Below are positions 1 to 12,039 of a stretch of DNA of 64,000 nucleotides, one piece after another (the stretch's first letter is position 1; each line of letters begins with the position of its first letter). The stretch comes from Chenopodium formosanum. Its lineage: Eukaryota > Streptophyta > Magnoliopsida > Caryophyllales > Amaranthaceae. The stretch covers positions 26,919,632-26,983,631 of the forward strand of contig CM044867.1 in NCBI GenBank assembly GCA_024500155.1. The letters run 5' to 3'. Under the pieces are notes generated by a model that did not search any database, was not told the DNA's origin, and worked only from the letters and a program-made list of their open reading frames with translations. A program made the translations under genes and the position numbers.

Positions 1-763
1 CAAATTACTTCACTTTTACATAGTTATAGGTGATCATGGCTTCAAATGACATTAAATGAGGTATTTGCTAAGTATAGGAGCCATTTTGCTCAAAATTGAG
101 CCAAATAAGGGCAAAAGGCCTTCTAGTTTGCCTATTCTCTACATTTCTAGGATTATGAACTCATTATTTCTCAAATTACTTCACTTTTACATAGTTATAG
201 GTGATCATGGCTTCAAATGACATTAAATGAGGTATTTGCTAAGTATAGGAGCCATTTTAATCAAAATAGAGCCAAATATGGCCAAAAGGCCTTCTAGTTT
301 GCCTATTCTCTACATTTCTAGGATTATGAACTCATTCTTTCTCAAATTACTTCACTTTTACATAGTTATAGGTGATCATGGCTTTAAATGACATTAAATG
401 AGGTGTTTGCTAAGTATAGGAGCCATTTTACTCAAAATAGAGCCAAATAAGGCCAAAAGGCCTTCTAGTTTGCCTATTCTCTACATTTCTAGGATTATGA
501 ACTCATTCTTTCTCAAATTACTTCACTTTTACATAGTTATAGGTGATAATGGCTTCAAATGACATTAAATGAGGTATTTGCTAAGTATAGGAGCCATTTT
601 ACTCAAAATAGAGCCAAATAAGGGCAAAAGGCCTTCTAGTTTGCATATTCTCTACATTTCTAGGATTATGAACTCATTATTTCTCAAATTACTTCAATTT
701 TACATAGTTATAGGTGGTCATGCCTTGTAATGACATTAAACAAGCTATTTGCTAAGCATAGTT
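1..763. repeat. 171-bp tandem repeat array (at least 4.4 copies, open at left edge)
   Basis: The phrase CAAATTACTTCA recurs at 1, 172, 343, 514 and 685, an exact period of 171 bp. Copies 1-4 differ by only a few substitutions, and the last copy decays around 700-763. Each unit holds an AGGCCTTCTAG segment and an ACATAGTTATAGGTG segment. The array directly abuts the minus-strand splice donor at 774/773 of the TNPA-like gene. I therefore infer that it lies in an intron of that gene, inside the CACTA element. How far it extends to the left cannot be seen. Confidence 0.95.
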
Positions 764-774
764 CAAGTGCTTAC

Positions 775-1864
775 CGCAATCTCCTTGGCTAGGTCATTGT
801 CAGGCTTCCCAGGGACATCCTTGAAGTGTGTCTTCATGAAAAGCTCATGCGGAGTTGGGAACTGGCCTTTATTCTTCTTAGCCTTTGAGTGTACATGCAA
901 CAAAAAGAAAGGAAAGTTGTTAGACATGATTTCACTATAGAACACAATTAACTTGAATTTCACTTGCGTAATAAACAACTTTACCATCCTTTTTGCATGC
1001 TGCAAAGCTGAAATTGAACCCTGATAGTGTGTTGGTTGAACCACTTTGTCCATAGAACCACCTCTTCTGTTCTTCTTGTTCTGTTCAGACCGCGCCAAAA
1101 ATTTCTCATCTTTGGTAACAATGTCCATCATCTTCTTGTGGACCTCCTCGTTAAGCCAGCCAGGCTTGACGCCATTCATCCTTTTGGTGATTGTGTGGAA
1201 CATGTCTCTCAGCCGATCAGCCAACTTCAATTCAAAGCCTCTCTGCACATGGTCATCCAACTCAGGAGGCCATGTGCATTGTTTCTGCAATGACAAACTT
1301 TTAAAGTTAGTAACCACATGTCCATTAACACATTTAGTAATATATGTCTAAAGTAGAAAATGATATACTTTGAACAAGTTCCACCAATGTTTCTTCGTAT
1401 TCTCATCAACCTCTCCATAGTTTCGCCAAGGGTCTCGATAGTAGCCTATCAGGACACCGGAGACGCACTTAGTCACGTCCCCATCATCAAACCTACATTT
1501 AATGTGGAAATTGGAATATAAGTTCAAGTAATGTAAACAAATATACATTAAATATGGAAATTGGAATATAAGTTTAAGTAATGTAAACAAATCTACAGAC
1601 ATACCATTGCAAAGCAGGATCTAATACTATCAACTCAGCAGACTGTGATCCCTGTCCTTGCTGCCTCTGCCCCTGGTGCCCCTGAAGCTGTTGGCCATTG
1701 CCTTGTACTTGAATTTCAGATTGGGTGAAGGCGGGATCCTCAGGGTCACTCAAATCATGAGCCTCCGCTTCCTCCATTTCCTCGTCATCATCAAACACCA
1801 GAGCACGTGCTTTCTCCTTTCCTTTTTTCTTCTTCGACGCTTCCCCTTTTATGCCTCCCGCCAT
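775..1864 (-). CDS. TNPA-like CACTA protein (Transposase_24 / Ptta-En/Spm family), four visible exons, 3' part missing
   Basis: The exons I derive are 1864-1605, 1492-1369, 1284-985 and 882-775. All have GT-AG borders and stay in phase: 792 nt, 264 codons, no internal stop. The ATG at 1864 is the first in frame. The N-terminus is lysine-rich (about residues 8-18), then acidic (DDDEEMEEAEAHDLSDPED) and glutamine-rich. The exon-2 and exon-3 core resembles the plant Transposase_24 domain, with motifs GYYRDPWRNYGEVDENTKKHWW, W-P-P-E and KPGWLNEEVHKKMMD. In En/Spm the TNPA-type protein binds subterminal repeats and assists the transposase; that role is family knowledge. The last visible exon ends at a GTAAGC donor that faces the 171-bp array, so the gene continues past the window. 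No inactivating change is visible here. Confidence 0.8.
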
Positions 1865-2067
1865 AACCACCTGAGATAATAATTGTTAGTAACGAATACA
1901 TGATATTATGAAAATAACAATAATTAGAAGTATACTGCGTTATAATACATATAATGCAATGTAGTGTTATGTAATAGACATAATACAAAATAGAGCAATG
2001 TTATATGACACAAAATACATAGAGTTTCATAATCTCATATTGATTTTACAATAACAAACAAATTGTC

Positions 2068-5000
2068 CTAATCAGTACTTTCAACACTATTATCACTTTC
2101 AACACTATTATCACTAGTAAATTCATCACTACTATCATCTAAAAACACATCGATGTCATCATCCTCGTCACTGTCACTAGAGTCAACACTAGATTCGTCA
2201 TCCTCATCGCTTGAGATAATTAGGCCGACATCATCATCTTCATCTTCATCATCATCTTCAAGGTCATAGTCAGGAATGTCATTTGGTGGACAAAGCGTAG
2301 CATGTACTTGTGGGGACGGTGCCTGCAAAAACTCAAGGTCCACCGGAGCATCAACGACTGACCTTGCTTGTGTTTTAAACACAGCCCACCATTGAACTCG
2401 ATCCCGTTTTAGGCTAGGGTAGGATGCGTAGTACACTTGGGTCACTTGATAAGATAACACAAAGGGATCACACTTGGGGTATTTTTTAGTATGATTTACT
2501 TCCACTAGCTTGTATTGTTCAAGTATGTTCATACCCCTACCACAATCCATCCAACTACACTTAAACAGAATAGTCTTGTACTGTTTTTCCGGGCCAGTGT
2601 AGACTAGTTCAATGATGTCATCTAGAATCCCAAAGTACTCTCCACCGTCCTCACTAGACACACACACACCATAATTCATGGTAGACTCGTGTTTGCCATG
2701 GGAATGTGTATGGAATTTAAATCCACCAACAAAAATCTACTTCCATGTTCGAACACGCTTGAAAGGGCGCATGGACAATGCTTGCAAGACATCCGAATTT
2801 GGTTTTTCTTCAACCACCTACACATGTCACAATACATCAAATCGATAAAATTGCAACATCTATAATTCATTTTTACATAAAAGCTAGAAAGTTTCTATCA
2901 CCTTGTGGTGAAACCAATCAGAGAATTGAGATTCACATTTCTCCATGACTTCTTCTCTACGCAGGTAAGGTCGAGTACTAAGAATGTAGTCCTCAAACTT
3001 CCTATTACATAAATGAACCAAGATAAATTAGTAGTTCAACCATTTTAATTGTTTAGAACTTTGAATTCAATTCATTCCTTAAAACGTATACCTTTCGTAT
3101 TCGCCAAGAACACCACTGTTTCTTAACACGAACAAATGAGCACACTCGAGTTCCTTGTCATCTAAATACCGAGTTTTACCCTCAGTTGAGACACGACCAC
3201 TGTCCACCGAGAACAACTCTGGTAAATCTGCGTTGTCCATATTGCTATCAACATCTACATTCACATTACGACCGAGATCTCGTGTTTTTGTGTCGACCGA
3301 CGCTTGAAAGTAATTTGAGCAGAAGTTTGCTATCTCTTCAGAGAGATAAGCATTGGATATGGAACCTTCAACCTGAGCCTTGTTCCCAATATTTCGTTTC
3401 AAGTGATTTAAGAACCTGCAATTACATTGAACAAGTCATGACAATGAATGGTTTTTAAGAAAGATTATGTGAAAGGGTGTTGAAATTACCTTTCGAAGGG
3501 ATACATCCATCTTTATTGAACAGGACCACATAACTTGCCTTCATATGGCAAATGAATAGGTCAATGCTCCATGGAGTTAAAGAAAGCAGGGGGGAAAACC
3601 TTCTCAAGCTTACAAAGGATTTCAGCGATGTTTTTCTCCAACCGCTCCATGTCACTAACTGTGATTGTGTAGCACCACAAATCGCGGAAGAATAGACTGA
3701 TCTCTGTAATCGCATTCCAAATATGGATAGGGAGCAATTCCCTCAAGGCGGTGGGCAACAACCTCTCCATGAACACATGACAGTCGTGGCTCTTCATTCC
3801 ATGAAGCTTACATGCTTGCAAATCTACGCATCTGCTCAAATTGGAGGCGTATCCATCAGGAAACCGCAACTGTTTAACCCACTCACACAACACTTTTCTC
3901 TGAGCCTTGTCAAGGGCGAATGGGGCTTTTGGCATGAACTCTTTTCCCCTGTCATCCTCCTGAAGATGGAGTTGTGGCCGTTTACAGTATTTGGCAATGT
4001 CATTTCGGGCAGATGGCGTGTCACATGTATGCTTTTTGACATCCATGATAGTGTGAATTAACTGATCAAAGAAGTTCTTTTCAATGTGCATGACATCTAA
4101 GTTGTGACGGACGAGCAAATGCTTCCAATAAGGAAGGTCCCAGAGCGTGCTTTGCTTGAACCACCCTTTTTTGGCTTTTTTGAGAAGTTTCAGTGCTTCC
4201 GGCCCATCTACTGCCCTTGGAAGGTCTTTAACACATTCCCACAGTTCCTCTCCAGACATGATACGTGGTGGTGAACCTTTCTCGACTTTGTTTTTACAAA
4301 ATGCAGTTTTACTCTTTCGAAAAGGGTGATCTACTGGAAGGAATTGGCGATGACAATCAAACCAGGAAACTTTTCCTCCATGGTCAAGCCAAAATGCTTT
4401 GCTTTTCTCCATGCAATAAGGACAAGCCTTCTTACCCGCTGTAGTCCAACCAGACAACATGCCATAAGCCGGGAAGTCACTAATGGTCCAAAGGATGGCT
4501 GCTCGAAGTGTGAAATTTTGTTTCCTCGAAATGTCATATGTGTTTGCCCCAACTTCCCATAATTGTTTCAACTCTTCTACCAGCGGTTGCATATACACAT
4601 CCAAGTTGCCCTTAGGGTTTTTCGGACCGGGAACGAGCAACAAAAGGAACATGAATTGCCTTTTCATACACATCGAGGGAGGCAAGTTATAAGGGGTCAA
4701 AATGACAGGCCAACAAGAATACTGTCCCCCAAACTTACCATGAGGAGCAAAACCATCTGTACACAAGCCAAGTCGAACATTACGAGGCTCATTGGCAAAA
4801 TCTGGAAAGAAACTATCAAGATGTTTCCAAGCTTCACTATCACTAGGGTGCGCCATCGTGCCTTGAACCCGAGGATTGTTCGAATGCCATGTCATTTCCT
4901 CCGAAACTTTCTTGGTTGCATAGAGCCTTTGCAACCTGGGTGTGATCGGGAAATAAAATAGAACATTCAGAGGCACTAAGCTACCTTTAGAAGTCTTCTT

Positions 5001-5720
5001 GTATCGATCGCTACCACACACCCTACATGTGGTTAACAGCACATCATCCTTCCAAAACAGCATACATCCTTTCGGGCATGCATGAATCTTTTCATGAGGC
5101 AACTCCAACCCCTTCACAATCTTTTTCACCTCATAGAATGTGTCTGCCATATGGTTGTTGTCAGGAATCGCTTCATTCACCAAAGAAGCAAACCCGTCAA
5201 CACATCTGTGGGGCAAATTATACTCACACTTAAGACTATTAATTCTAGAAGCCATCTCTAACACAGACATTGAACTCCCTTCGTATAATGGTTGTTCGGA
5301 ATTCTTCAACAAATCCAGAAAATGCTTAGCTTGTGCATTAGGCTCCTCCTCTGCAGAAACACTTGCCTCTTCCGAATGCCCTCGGTCTTCATCTTCATTA
5401 TGACCAAAAGCATCGAAGACCATTTCACGATATTCATTTACCTCTCGTTCAGGAACTTCTGGAAACCCTTCTCCATGACACATCCACTCATAGTAATTAG
5501 GAATAAAACCGTTTCGGTACAAATGAAGTTTAACCGTTTCCGTGTCCCAAAGCTTTTTGTTCTTATATTTAAAACATGGACACCTAACTTCATTGGGGTT
5601 GCTACTTTCGGGATGATCTTCCACGTATTTAAGGAATTCATCTACCCCTTTCACAAAGGCCGGATTAACAGATTGTCCAACTTTCCTTTCATACATCCAG
5701 CTTCGTTCAGTTCGTTTCAT
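2068..5720 (-). pseudogene. TNP2-type CACTA transposase, three premature stops
   Basis: Phase-consistent exons are 5720-3490, 3415-3092, 3001-2902 and 2817-2068 (3405 nt). The true ATG is at 5720; the open frame upstream of it has no ATG. In order they encode an N-terminal transposase-associated zinc domain (MKRTERSWMYERK to about residue 90, with RCPCFKYKN and YEWMCHGE), the TNP2 core with CPKGC...CRVCGSDRYK and the LVRHNLDVMHIEKNFFD block, a DUF4218 region ending exon 1 through exon 2, and a DUF4216 region in exon 4 followed by a long Asp/Glu/Ser tail. Stops interrupt the frame at 3563-3561 (after FFNSMEH), 3515-3513 and 2739-2737. Family role: cuts the element at its CACTA ends. This copy should give at best a truncated protein that keeps the TNP2 core but loses DUF4218 and DUF4216. 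Confidence 0.88.
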
Positions 5721-5759
5721 GATTACAACTTCTACACAACTCACGCAAATGTATAATCA

Positions 5760-6540
5760 CATTAGTCACAAGATGTGTTGAATATTCATTACCCATCAAA
5801 GTGTCATGGGAATGCAAATAATATGTTATTCTCGTTTAATTAACTAAAATAAACTAAATGGCAATAAATATTTTTTTATCAAAGTAAACTAAACTAATGC
5901 TTATTATAAACCAAATAAACTAACATACATAATTAAACAAGCTATTTACTAAACTAACATATTTTTTTTTCCAAAGTAAACTTAACTAACAAAAAATGTT
6001 AACATTATAAATTAACATATATCAAACTTAATTTAACTAAGTTAACATTTTTTTTCATAATAAACAAAACTAATGCCTATTTTTAACCAAATAACCTAAC
6101 ATACATAATTAAAATAAACTAAACTAAACAAACAAAAATGTTAACATTATAAATTAACATGTACAATTAAACTTGATTTAACTAAGTTAATATTTTTTTT
6201 CAAAATAAACAAAACTAATGCCTATTTTTAACCAAATAAACTAAACTAAAATATTTCTATATACAATTAAATTTATATATTTCACTAACATGTCATTCAT
6301 CAACTAAACTAACAATTTTAAGTTTTATAATGTCATTAAACTCTAGATCTACCCTTTTTATTGACAATTACACCAAAAAAATCCACACTTATAACAAATA
6401 AATTTAATTGACATATAATTTAGAGTGTGTAATGTGAGATTCAATTAATTAAAGTGTTTTACAAAATAAAAAAATAAAAAAAAAAACAAAAAAAATAACA
6501 GAAAACAACCACAAAACTTACCACCTACGCACAGTGGCCG
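5760..6540. other. AT-rich non-coding stretch of the CACTA element
   Basis: No credible ORF. It is rich in AACTAAACTAAC-like runs and short imperfect repeats; for example a segment ACAAAACTAATGCCTATTTTTAACC occurs near 6065 and 6209, and ATGTTAACATTATAAATTAACAT near 5998 and 6140. It lies upstream of the TNP2 start codon and is probably leader or intron sequence. Confidence 0.6.
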
Positions 6541-7090
6541 GAGGTTGTGGTGGTGGTTGTGGTCGCCTGTCAACCCAAAGGTGGCGCCTGTCAACCCAAA
6601 ACAGGTAAGGGTTAGTGTTTAAAAAAATAATAATAATAAAAACCACAATTCTTACTGTCGGCAGGCAAGCGGTGGTGGTAGAAGGGAAAGGGGCGGTGGC
6701 AGAGAAACCTCAAGGGTCGGTGGCGGTGGCGGTGGTTGGACATAGTTAGGGTTAGGTTCTTCGAAAATTAAAAAAAAAATAAAAAAAAAAACAAAGTGCG
6801 GCACTTACCTGAGGTGCGCACCGACGGTGGATGAAGGGGAGAAATTTTGGCGCCTCAGGCGGTGGCGGTGGCTGGACATAGTTAGGGTTAGGAACCTTAG
6901 GGTTCTTCGAAAATAAATAAAAAAATAAAAAAAAACCAAGTAAGGAGCTTACCTGAGGTGTGCATCGACGGCGGACGAACGGGAGAAAGTCCAGCGGTGG
7001 CGCGGCGGTCTTCTCTTTCTCCCTTCTCTTCCCCTTTCTTTCTCTCTCTCTTCTCTTCCCCTTTTTTTCTCTCTCTTCTCTTCTGTTCTG
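6540..7090. repeat. GC-rich duplicated leader blocks plus a CT-rich tract
   Basis: A unit of about 137 bp is present twice in tandem (about 6734-6870 and 6871-7000). Each copy has GGACATAGTTAGGGTTAGG, a TTCTTCGAAAAT, an A-rich run and ACCTGAGGTG(C/T)GCA(C/T)CGACGG. On the minus strand both copies end in a splice-donor-like CAG|GTAAG, so duplicated 5' exons of the transposase gene are plausible. GGTGGC runs and a pyrimidine-rich stretch (7018-7085) flank them. Confidence 0.65.
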
Positions 7091-7117
7091 TTGCTAAGGC
7101 ACGAGATAGTGCTTTGT

Positions 7118-7262
7118 GTTAAATATTTTCCGACGGAATTAAATTTCCTCGGAAAATTTAAATTGCGACGGAAATTTCCGTCGGAAACCAATTTTCGACG
7201 GAAAATTCCGTCGCAATTTAATTTTTGCGAGAAAATTTAATTCCGTCGGAAAATTTGCGAGG
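7118..7262. repeat. CACTA subterminal repeat cluster, inner part
   Basis: Repeated direct and inverted copies of a core TTCCGACGGAA / TTCCGTCGGAA and GCGACGGAAATTTCC alternate with AATTTAA spacers. Such clusters are the known binding sites of TNPA-type proteins in En/Spm elements; that function is inferred here. The cluster is cut off at 7262 by the solo LTR and resumes after it. Confidence 0.8.
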
Positions 7263-7267
7263 GATTT

Positions 7268-9821
7268 TGTAACACCCTAGAAATTCCTTTCCTTTAAAAT
7301 ACACTTTACTCTCTTTAAAATACGATTTAGGAATATCTAAGACATTACCGCCACCATGAAAACGGCTAAGGCAATTATCAAAGACACACAGCGGAAGACT
7401 TGAAAGTCAAAACTAAGAAATAACACGATTTAAAAACCGAACTAAACAAAAGTAAAGTTGAAAATCAACAAAATCAAGTTAAATAAAAACCACTACAACT
7501 TGGAACCATTAAGGCCCTTATTCAAAACCGATCAATCAAATAATAATGTTAGTCCAACAAACAATAAAACAAAAATATCCAAAACATAAACATTTCACAT
7601 CCTAGTGAAAACTAGCATAGTTCTCTCTTCACTCATGCCCCATCATGAACATGCCTCAATACCTGAAAAGAGTATCTCTACTTGCCCCCACTACTCTCCA
7701 TTAAAATGGATCATCGTAGGGCCAAGATAAAGACATAGCCAGACAAAAACAATACACACAATCAGCAAAGCTGAGTACATAAGCGTATTTAAACACACTG
7801 TCATGCAACTCCTAGCATCACACATACTTACCTCATTGCACCTGTTTACAAGCACACACAACAAACAACAAGACTCTTTAACTGGACACTAAATAATTTA
7901 TTTAGCGTTGATTACGCATCGAACGGGTTTCCAACTAAACCAAACCTACCTCAATAAATTGAGGCCCACTGACACGGGAGCTAACCGTGCCAGCATCACC
8001 TATGCCACATCCATTGGTGGCGGAATTCCAGCGCATAATAATAATAATAATAAAAGGAATGTACAGCGTCCTGTACTCCATTAGAAGTTATGATCAAATA
8101 TAAAGTCACATAACTCCCCCCCATATGTTCATACTCAAGGTATATACGTTCCAAGAGTTTTGGTGCCTAATCTCTTTCACTTTACGTTATTTACATGTTA
8201 TTGGACTTGGTGATGACTCTCAAAGCATAATAAATCAATCAACAATAATTGTGCAATCAAACAAACATACCAATTTAATTCTTGAATAATTAGTGACCAC
8301 ATATAATTTAATGTTGAACTCTTTTTAAAATTACCTCAGTGTCAAAGACACCTTAAACGCATAAAGCGCCAACAATCCTATCCCTCGGTGTTAAAAACAC
8401 CTTAAGTGCACAAAGGCACCAACATACAATTTATTCCTTCCTCATGCTTAAAGCATCAATAAAAATTATATGAACCATAATAAAATTCCTTTTCAATAAT
8501 CCAAACATAATTAAACAATTAGTTTGATTAAACATGCTCTCTATCATGCCTTAAATAAATATGTAGTCCATATAATCATGCCAAAAATATAATTTTCCAA
8601 TCCATAGATCATCACAAATAATTCATGCTTCACAATTCAATCACCAACACCAATAATTCACAATTCAACACATGAACCTTAGCATGATACTACTTGTAAT
8701 TGATTGAAACCAAACCTAACATGATTCTACATCATCAAATATGCTAAGTACGTGAACGTACGTTGAATATGATCTTAAATTCGCCACGACTAGTAAAAAT
8801 CGCTTACTTCAAAGTCTCCTACACATTAAAATTATAATAGTGTATCAAAGTCCACTCTAAACAAATTTCCAGCAATATATACTATTTTAAAACCCTTCAT
8901 AAATTAATTAGAATAAGCTGAAATTATATTTAGAACACCATAATTAAGTCCCCTTTAATGGGTAATTTCAATTTCCTTTAAAAACATAAAATTTAGGTTT
9001 CTACATAAAATTCCTGCACTATTTTTATAATTAAAACTTGCTGAAAATTAGTCTTAAAGAACTTAAATTGAAGGTCTAAACATTAATACATCATATACTT
9101 TCATAATTTCATAAATCAAGAACCTAGGGTTTCAAAAATTGGGGCTTTTTAATTAAAATCAAATCTGAAAATTAATTAACATGATTACAACATTCAAACA
9201 TCAAGATTTAATCCCAAAACTCATAATTTATAATTAGATCTATGCATAGATTAGATTAAGGTAAGAAAGATTAAGTTTTTTTTTTTTTTCGAAGAACACC
9301 GACGGCAGCAGCAGCCACCACGGCACGGCTGGGCTGCTGCCGCCTGTGCCGCCGCGGCTGCTGGCCGTGTGCTGGTGGCGCGCGGTGGTGTGTGTGGTGG
9401 TAGCGGTCCGGCCACGTGTATGGTGGTGGTGGTGGCCGACCGTGAGAAAGGGGAAGGGGAAAAGGAAGAAAAAAAAAAGAAAGGAAAATAAGGAGAAAAG
9501 GGGAGAAGTTTACCTTGGGTTTTCTCCACTCTGGGCAAAGTTGATTTGCCTCATAAGTGGGATATTTATACCCCTTCTCTACCAACCCTTTTACCCTAAA
9601 CTTTCCTCTTTTAATTTTCCTAATCCCTTCCCAAATAAAACTTGTTAAAACTAAACTTCCTTAAATTAAAACCCCATCTTTTAAAAAGAATAATTATTAA
9701 ATAAACTTTCCTCTTATAATAATATTAATAAAATGCTTTAATTAAAATGATTATAACTAATTAAATATTTCATTAAATACATACTTTAAATAAAATACTT
9801 ATAAAAATACGGGGTATTACA
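7268..9821 (-). mobile_element. Solo LTR (2554 bp), probably Ty3/gypsy, nested in the CACTA element
   Basis: It begins TGTAACACCCTAG and ends CGGGGTATTACA, so it has TG...CA ends with an inverted terminal similarity. It is flanked by a perfect 5-bp duplication GATTT (7263-7267 and 9822-9826). On both sides the CACTA subterminal repeat continues. No gag or pol and no second LTR are present, so I read it as a solo LTR left by unequal recombination. A TATAAATA on the minus strand near 9570 suggests that its promoter points left. A GC-rich block at 9298-9450 is the only compositionally odd part. TGTAACACCC starts are common in gypsy Tekay-like LTRs; the lineage is inferred. Confidence 0.88.
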
Positions 9822-9956
9822 GATTTTCCGTCGGAAGATCTATTTTCCGACGAAATATTACGAGGCACACATTTTCGTCGTACATTTCAAACTTTCCGAC
9901 GGAAATTAAGGTCCGTCGGAAGGAATCCTTCGGAAATAAGGTGTTTTCTAGTAGTG
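9822..9956. repeat. CACTA subterminal repeats and terminal inverted repeat
   Basis: After the duplicated GATTT, the TTCCGTCGGAA-type repeats resume and end at GTGTTTTCTAGTAGTG (9941-9956). Its complement starts CACTACTAGAAAACAC, the CACTA terminus. Host-like sequence begins at 9957. Confidence 0.9.
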
Positions 9957-9959
9957 GGT

Positions 9960-10520
9960 CTCGGCTCGGCTCGTTAACACCCCTAGAGACAGGTATGGGT
10001 TGGCCGGGTTAATTCGGGTTTGAGTCAACTTCGTGTCAAGTATGTTTGGGTCAGGTCAAAATCTAGTCGAATCATATTCGGGTTGTTTCACTTGTGAATC
10101 AAACTAAGCTCAATCAATAATTTCATACGGAGTATATATTTTGTTATTGTTATAATATAAAAACAATCAATTCAGTTTATGAGCTTAGCTACGGTTGAAG
10201 ATGAACAATTTGAGTTATGTTTGGTACAAGACATTTTAAATTCAATTATGAGGTAATTTTAGTTCGGGACATTTTGGGTATCGGGTCTGTTCGGGTCAAT
10301 TTCGGGTATCGAGTTTGTTCGGGTCAAACGGGTCAGGTCAATTTCGGGTCGGGTCAGTTCGGGTGTCGGGTAAGGATTGGGTCAACTCCATTTTCGTTTA
10401 GGTCGAGTCAATTTCGAGTATCTGGTCATTATCGGGTCAATGTTTTTGGGTCAATATTGGGTCATGGGTCGGGTCATTCAAGTTGGGTCATCGGGTATGA
10501 GTAAGGATTGCTAGGTCTAG
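9960..10520. repeat. Degenerate TCGGGT/GGGTCA-rich repeat region
   Basis: Dozens of loosely spaced GGGTC, TCGGGT and GTTCGGGTCA words fill this block, beginning with a GGCTCGGCTCGTTAACACCCC segment. Such sequence is common in non-autonomous plant DNA elements, but I cannot find clear termini or a target duplication. The open frame at 10217-10504 only reflects the repeat. Confidence 0.6.
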
Positions 10521-12030
10521 AATAGTTACTATGAAATGGGTGGGTCCAACATAAACCAGTGAATAGGTTTAATTTTAGTAGAATAAGTTTAATTCAATTA
10601 AATAAATTCAATTATGTAATATCCGTATTAAACCTATAATTATGTAAAAATCAATATTTCACTTCACCAAGGAACTTTTTTTTTTTAAATGGAATTATTT
10701 TTATTTATTTATTTATTTTGACAAGAAGAAAAGGGATTTCATTAATAAAACAAGTTAATAAGCGCACGCAATGCATGCACAATAAGATGATACATCTCCG
10801 AGAAACAATGAGAAAAAATATTTTTTAATTTAGTATATTAGACAGCAATAAAAGTATATCACTAAGAAACAAAGAATAAATACTACAACTTTTAAAAGCT
10901 ACGAAGATTACCACCCTAAAAAAGGTAATTCTTAGACATTAAATACATTTAGTCTTGGAGAAGCTACACTACCACACCGATTAAGCACCAATAAGGTTCG
11001 AAAATCCAATAGGACAACATTAAACATTGCCAAATTTAACCAAAAACACACCATGATTATTAGCTAAATCAAATTGTCTTCTTGTGAATCTTGTACTTTG
11101 TATATTTGATATACAAAAATGAGGGGGATGATAAGGTGTTAGCCTACATATAAACAAACTCATGTCATATCATGTCATATCCAGTTCATAATAGTAAATA
11201 TATAAATAAGATAAATACAATATCTTTTAAAACACAATACAGAGTAAGATAATTATAATAGACTGACACAAATAATTTAGTCATCATTCCTCAAATTAAA
11301 TTTCAAACTTTGAAAGTATAATAAAAAATTAAAAAAGGAAAACAAAGTAACACGCTCATCACACAAACAAAGTAATTCTAAGACTAATTTACTTACAATA
11401 TTCAAAGTCCCCAAAATGATTGAAGATCAAAGACAACAATTTGAAAAGTAATCAAGCCAAAAGAAAGTCTATTAAATCAAATCAAATCATAAAAATTGTT
11501 AGTTTTTAAATTGTTAAAAAAAAATTCATTTCAATGCCAATAATCTTTTAGTTTTTAAATTGTTAAAAAAATTAAAAAAATGATAACACTACCTAATGCT
11601 GAAAAATTGTTAGTTTTTAAATAAAAAAAATAGAATTCCATTTCAATGCCAATAATCTATTATATATAATTCATAATGAAGTATCATTTCCTTATTTCAT
11701 CAACTCAAATCAAATCATGAACATGAGACTTTATTTCAAGCAAAAATTCATGGTACCAGTGTACCACGAAGATAACTGCAAATTTTATTCACTTCCTCTT
11801 TATCCTTTTTCAATATTCAAAATTTAGATAATCGCATTTTTTATTTCTCTTTATCAATTTTGATGACTATTATAATTATTAAAAAAAATTATTATTTTTT
11901 ATGTGAATTTAATTTCTACTAAAGAAATTTGTTTTTAATGATAAATAGATTTCAAATGGCTAAGGAAGCACCGTAAAACACAAAACCTTTTGTAATATAT
12001 GAAGTATGATCTTCTAATGATCAAGAGCAT
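10521..12030. other. Non-coding, AT-rich interval
   Basis: No ORF with coding character. A local duplication is visible: CATTTCAATGCCAATAATCT occurs near 11527 and again near 11638, each close to GTTAGTTTTTAAAT and A-rich runs. Otherwise I see nothing recognisable. Confidence 0.5.
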
Positions 12031-12039
12031 TGATGATAG

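Larger units (their letters stand above)
1..9956 (-). mobile_element. CACTA (En/Spm) DNA transposon, partial, with nested solo LTR
   Basis: The element reads right to left. On the minus strand the right end begins CACTACTAGAAAACACC (down from 9956), the classic CACTA terminal inverted repeat. Inside it are subterminal repeats built on TTCCGACGGAA and TTCCGTCGGAA, then a TNP2-type transposase gene (5720-2068) and a TNPA-like Transposase_24 gene (1864-775). This gene order is usual for plant CACTA elements. The other terminus lies beyond the left edge, so the 3-bp target duplication cannot be checked. A 2.55-kb solo LTR interrupts the subterminal region. TNP2 carries three nonsense codons, so this copy is probably not autonomous. 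Confidence 0.93.

Noticed and set aside
1..763. 171-bp repeat as a centromeric satellite
   Set aside because: The length is satellite-like, but the array is short here and is linked to CACTA exons, so a centromere reading is not supported.
9251..9585. Two overlapping minus-strand frames (95 and 104 codons) in the solo LTR
   Set aside because: They follow a GC-rich, low-complexity block with Pro/Ala/His runs in alternative frames, and have no domain; expected by chance in such composition.
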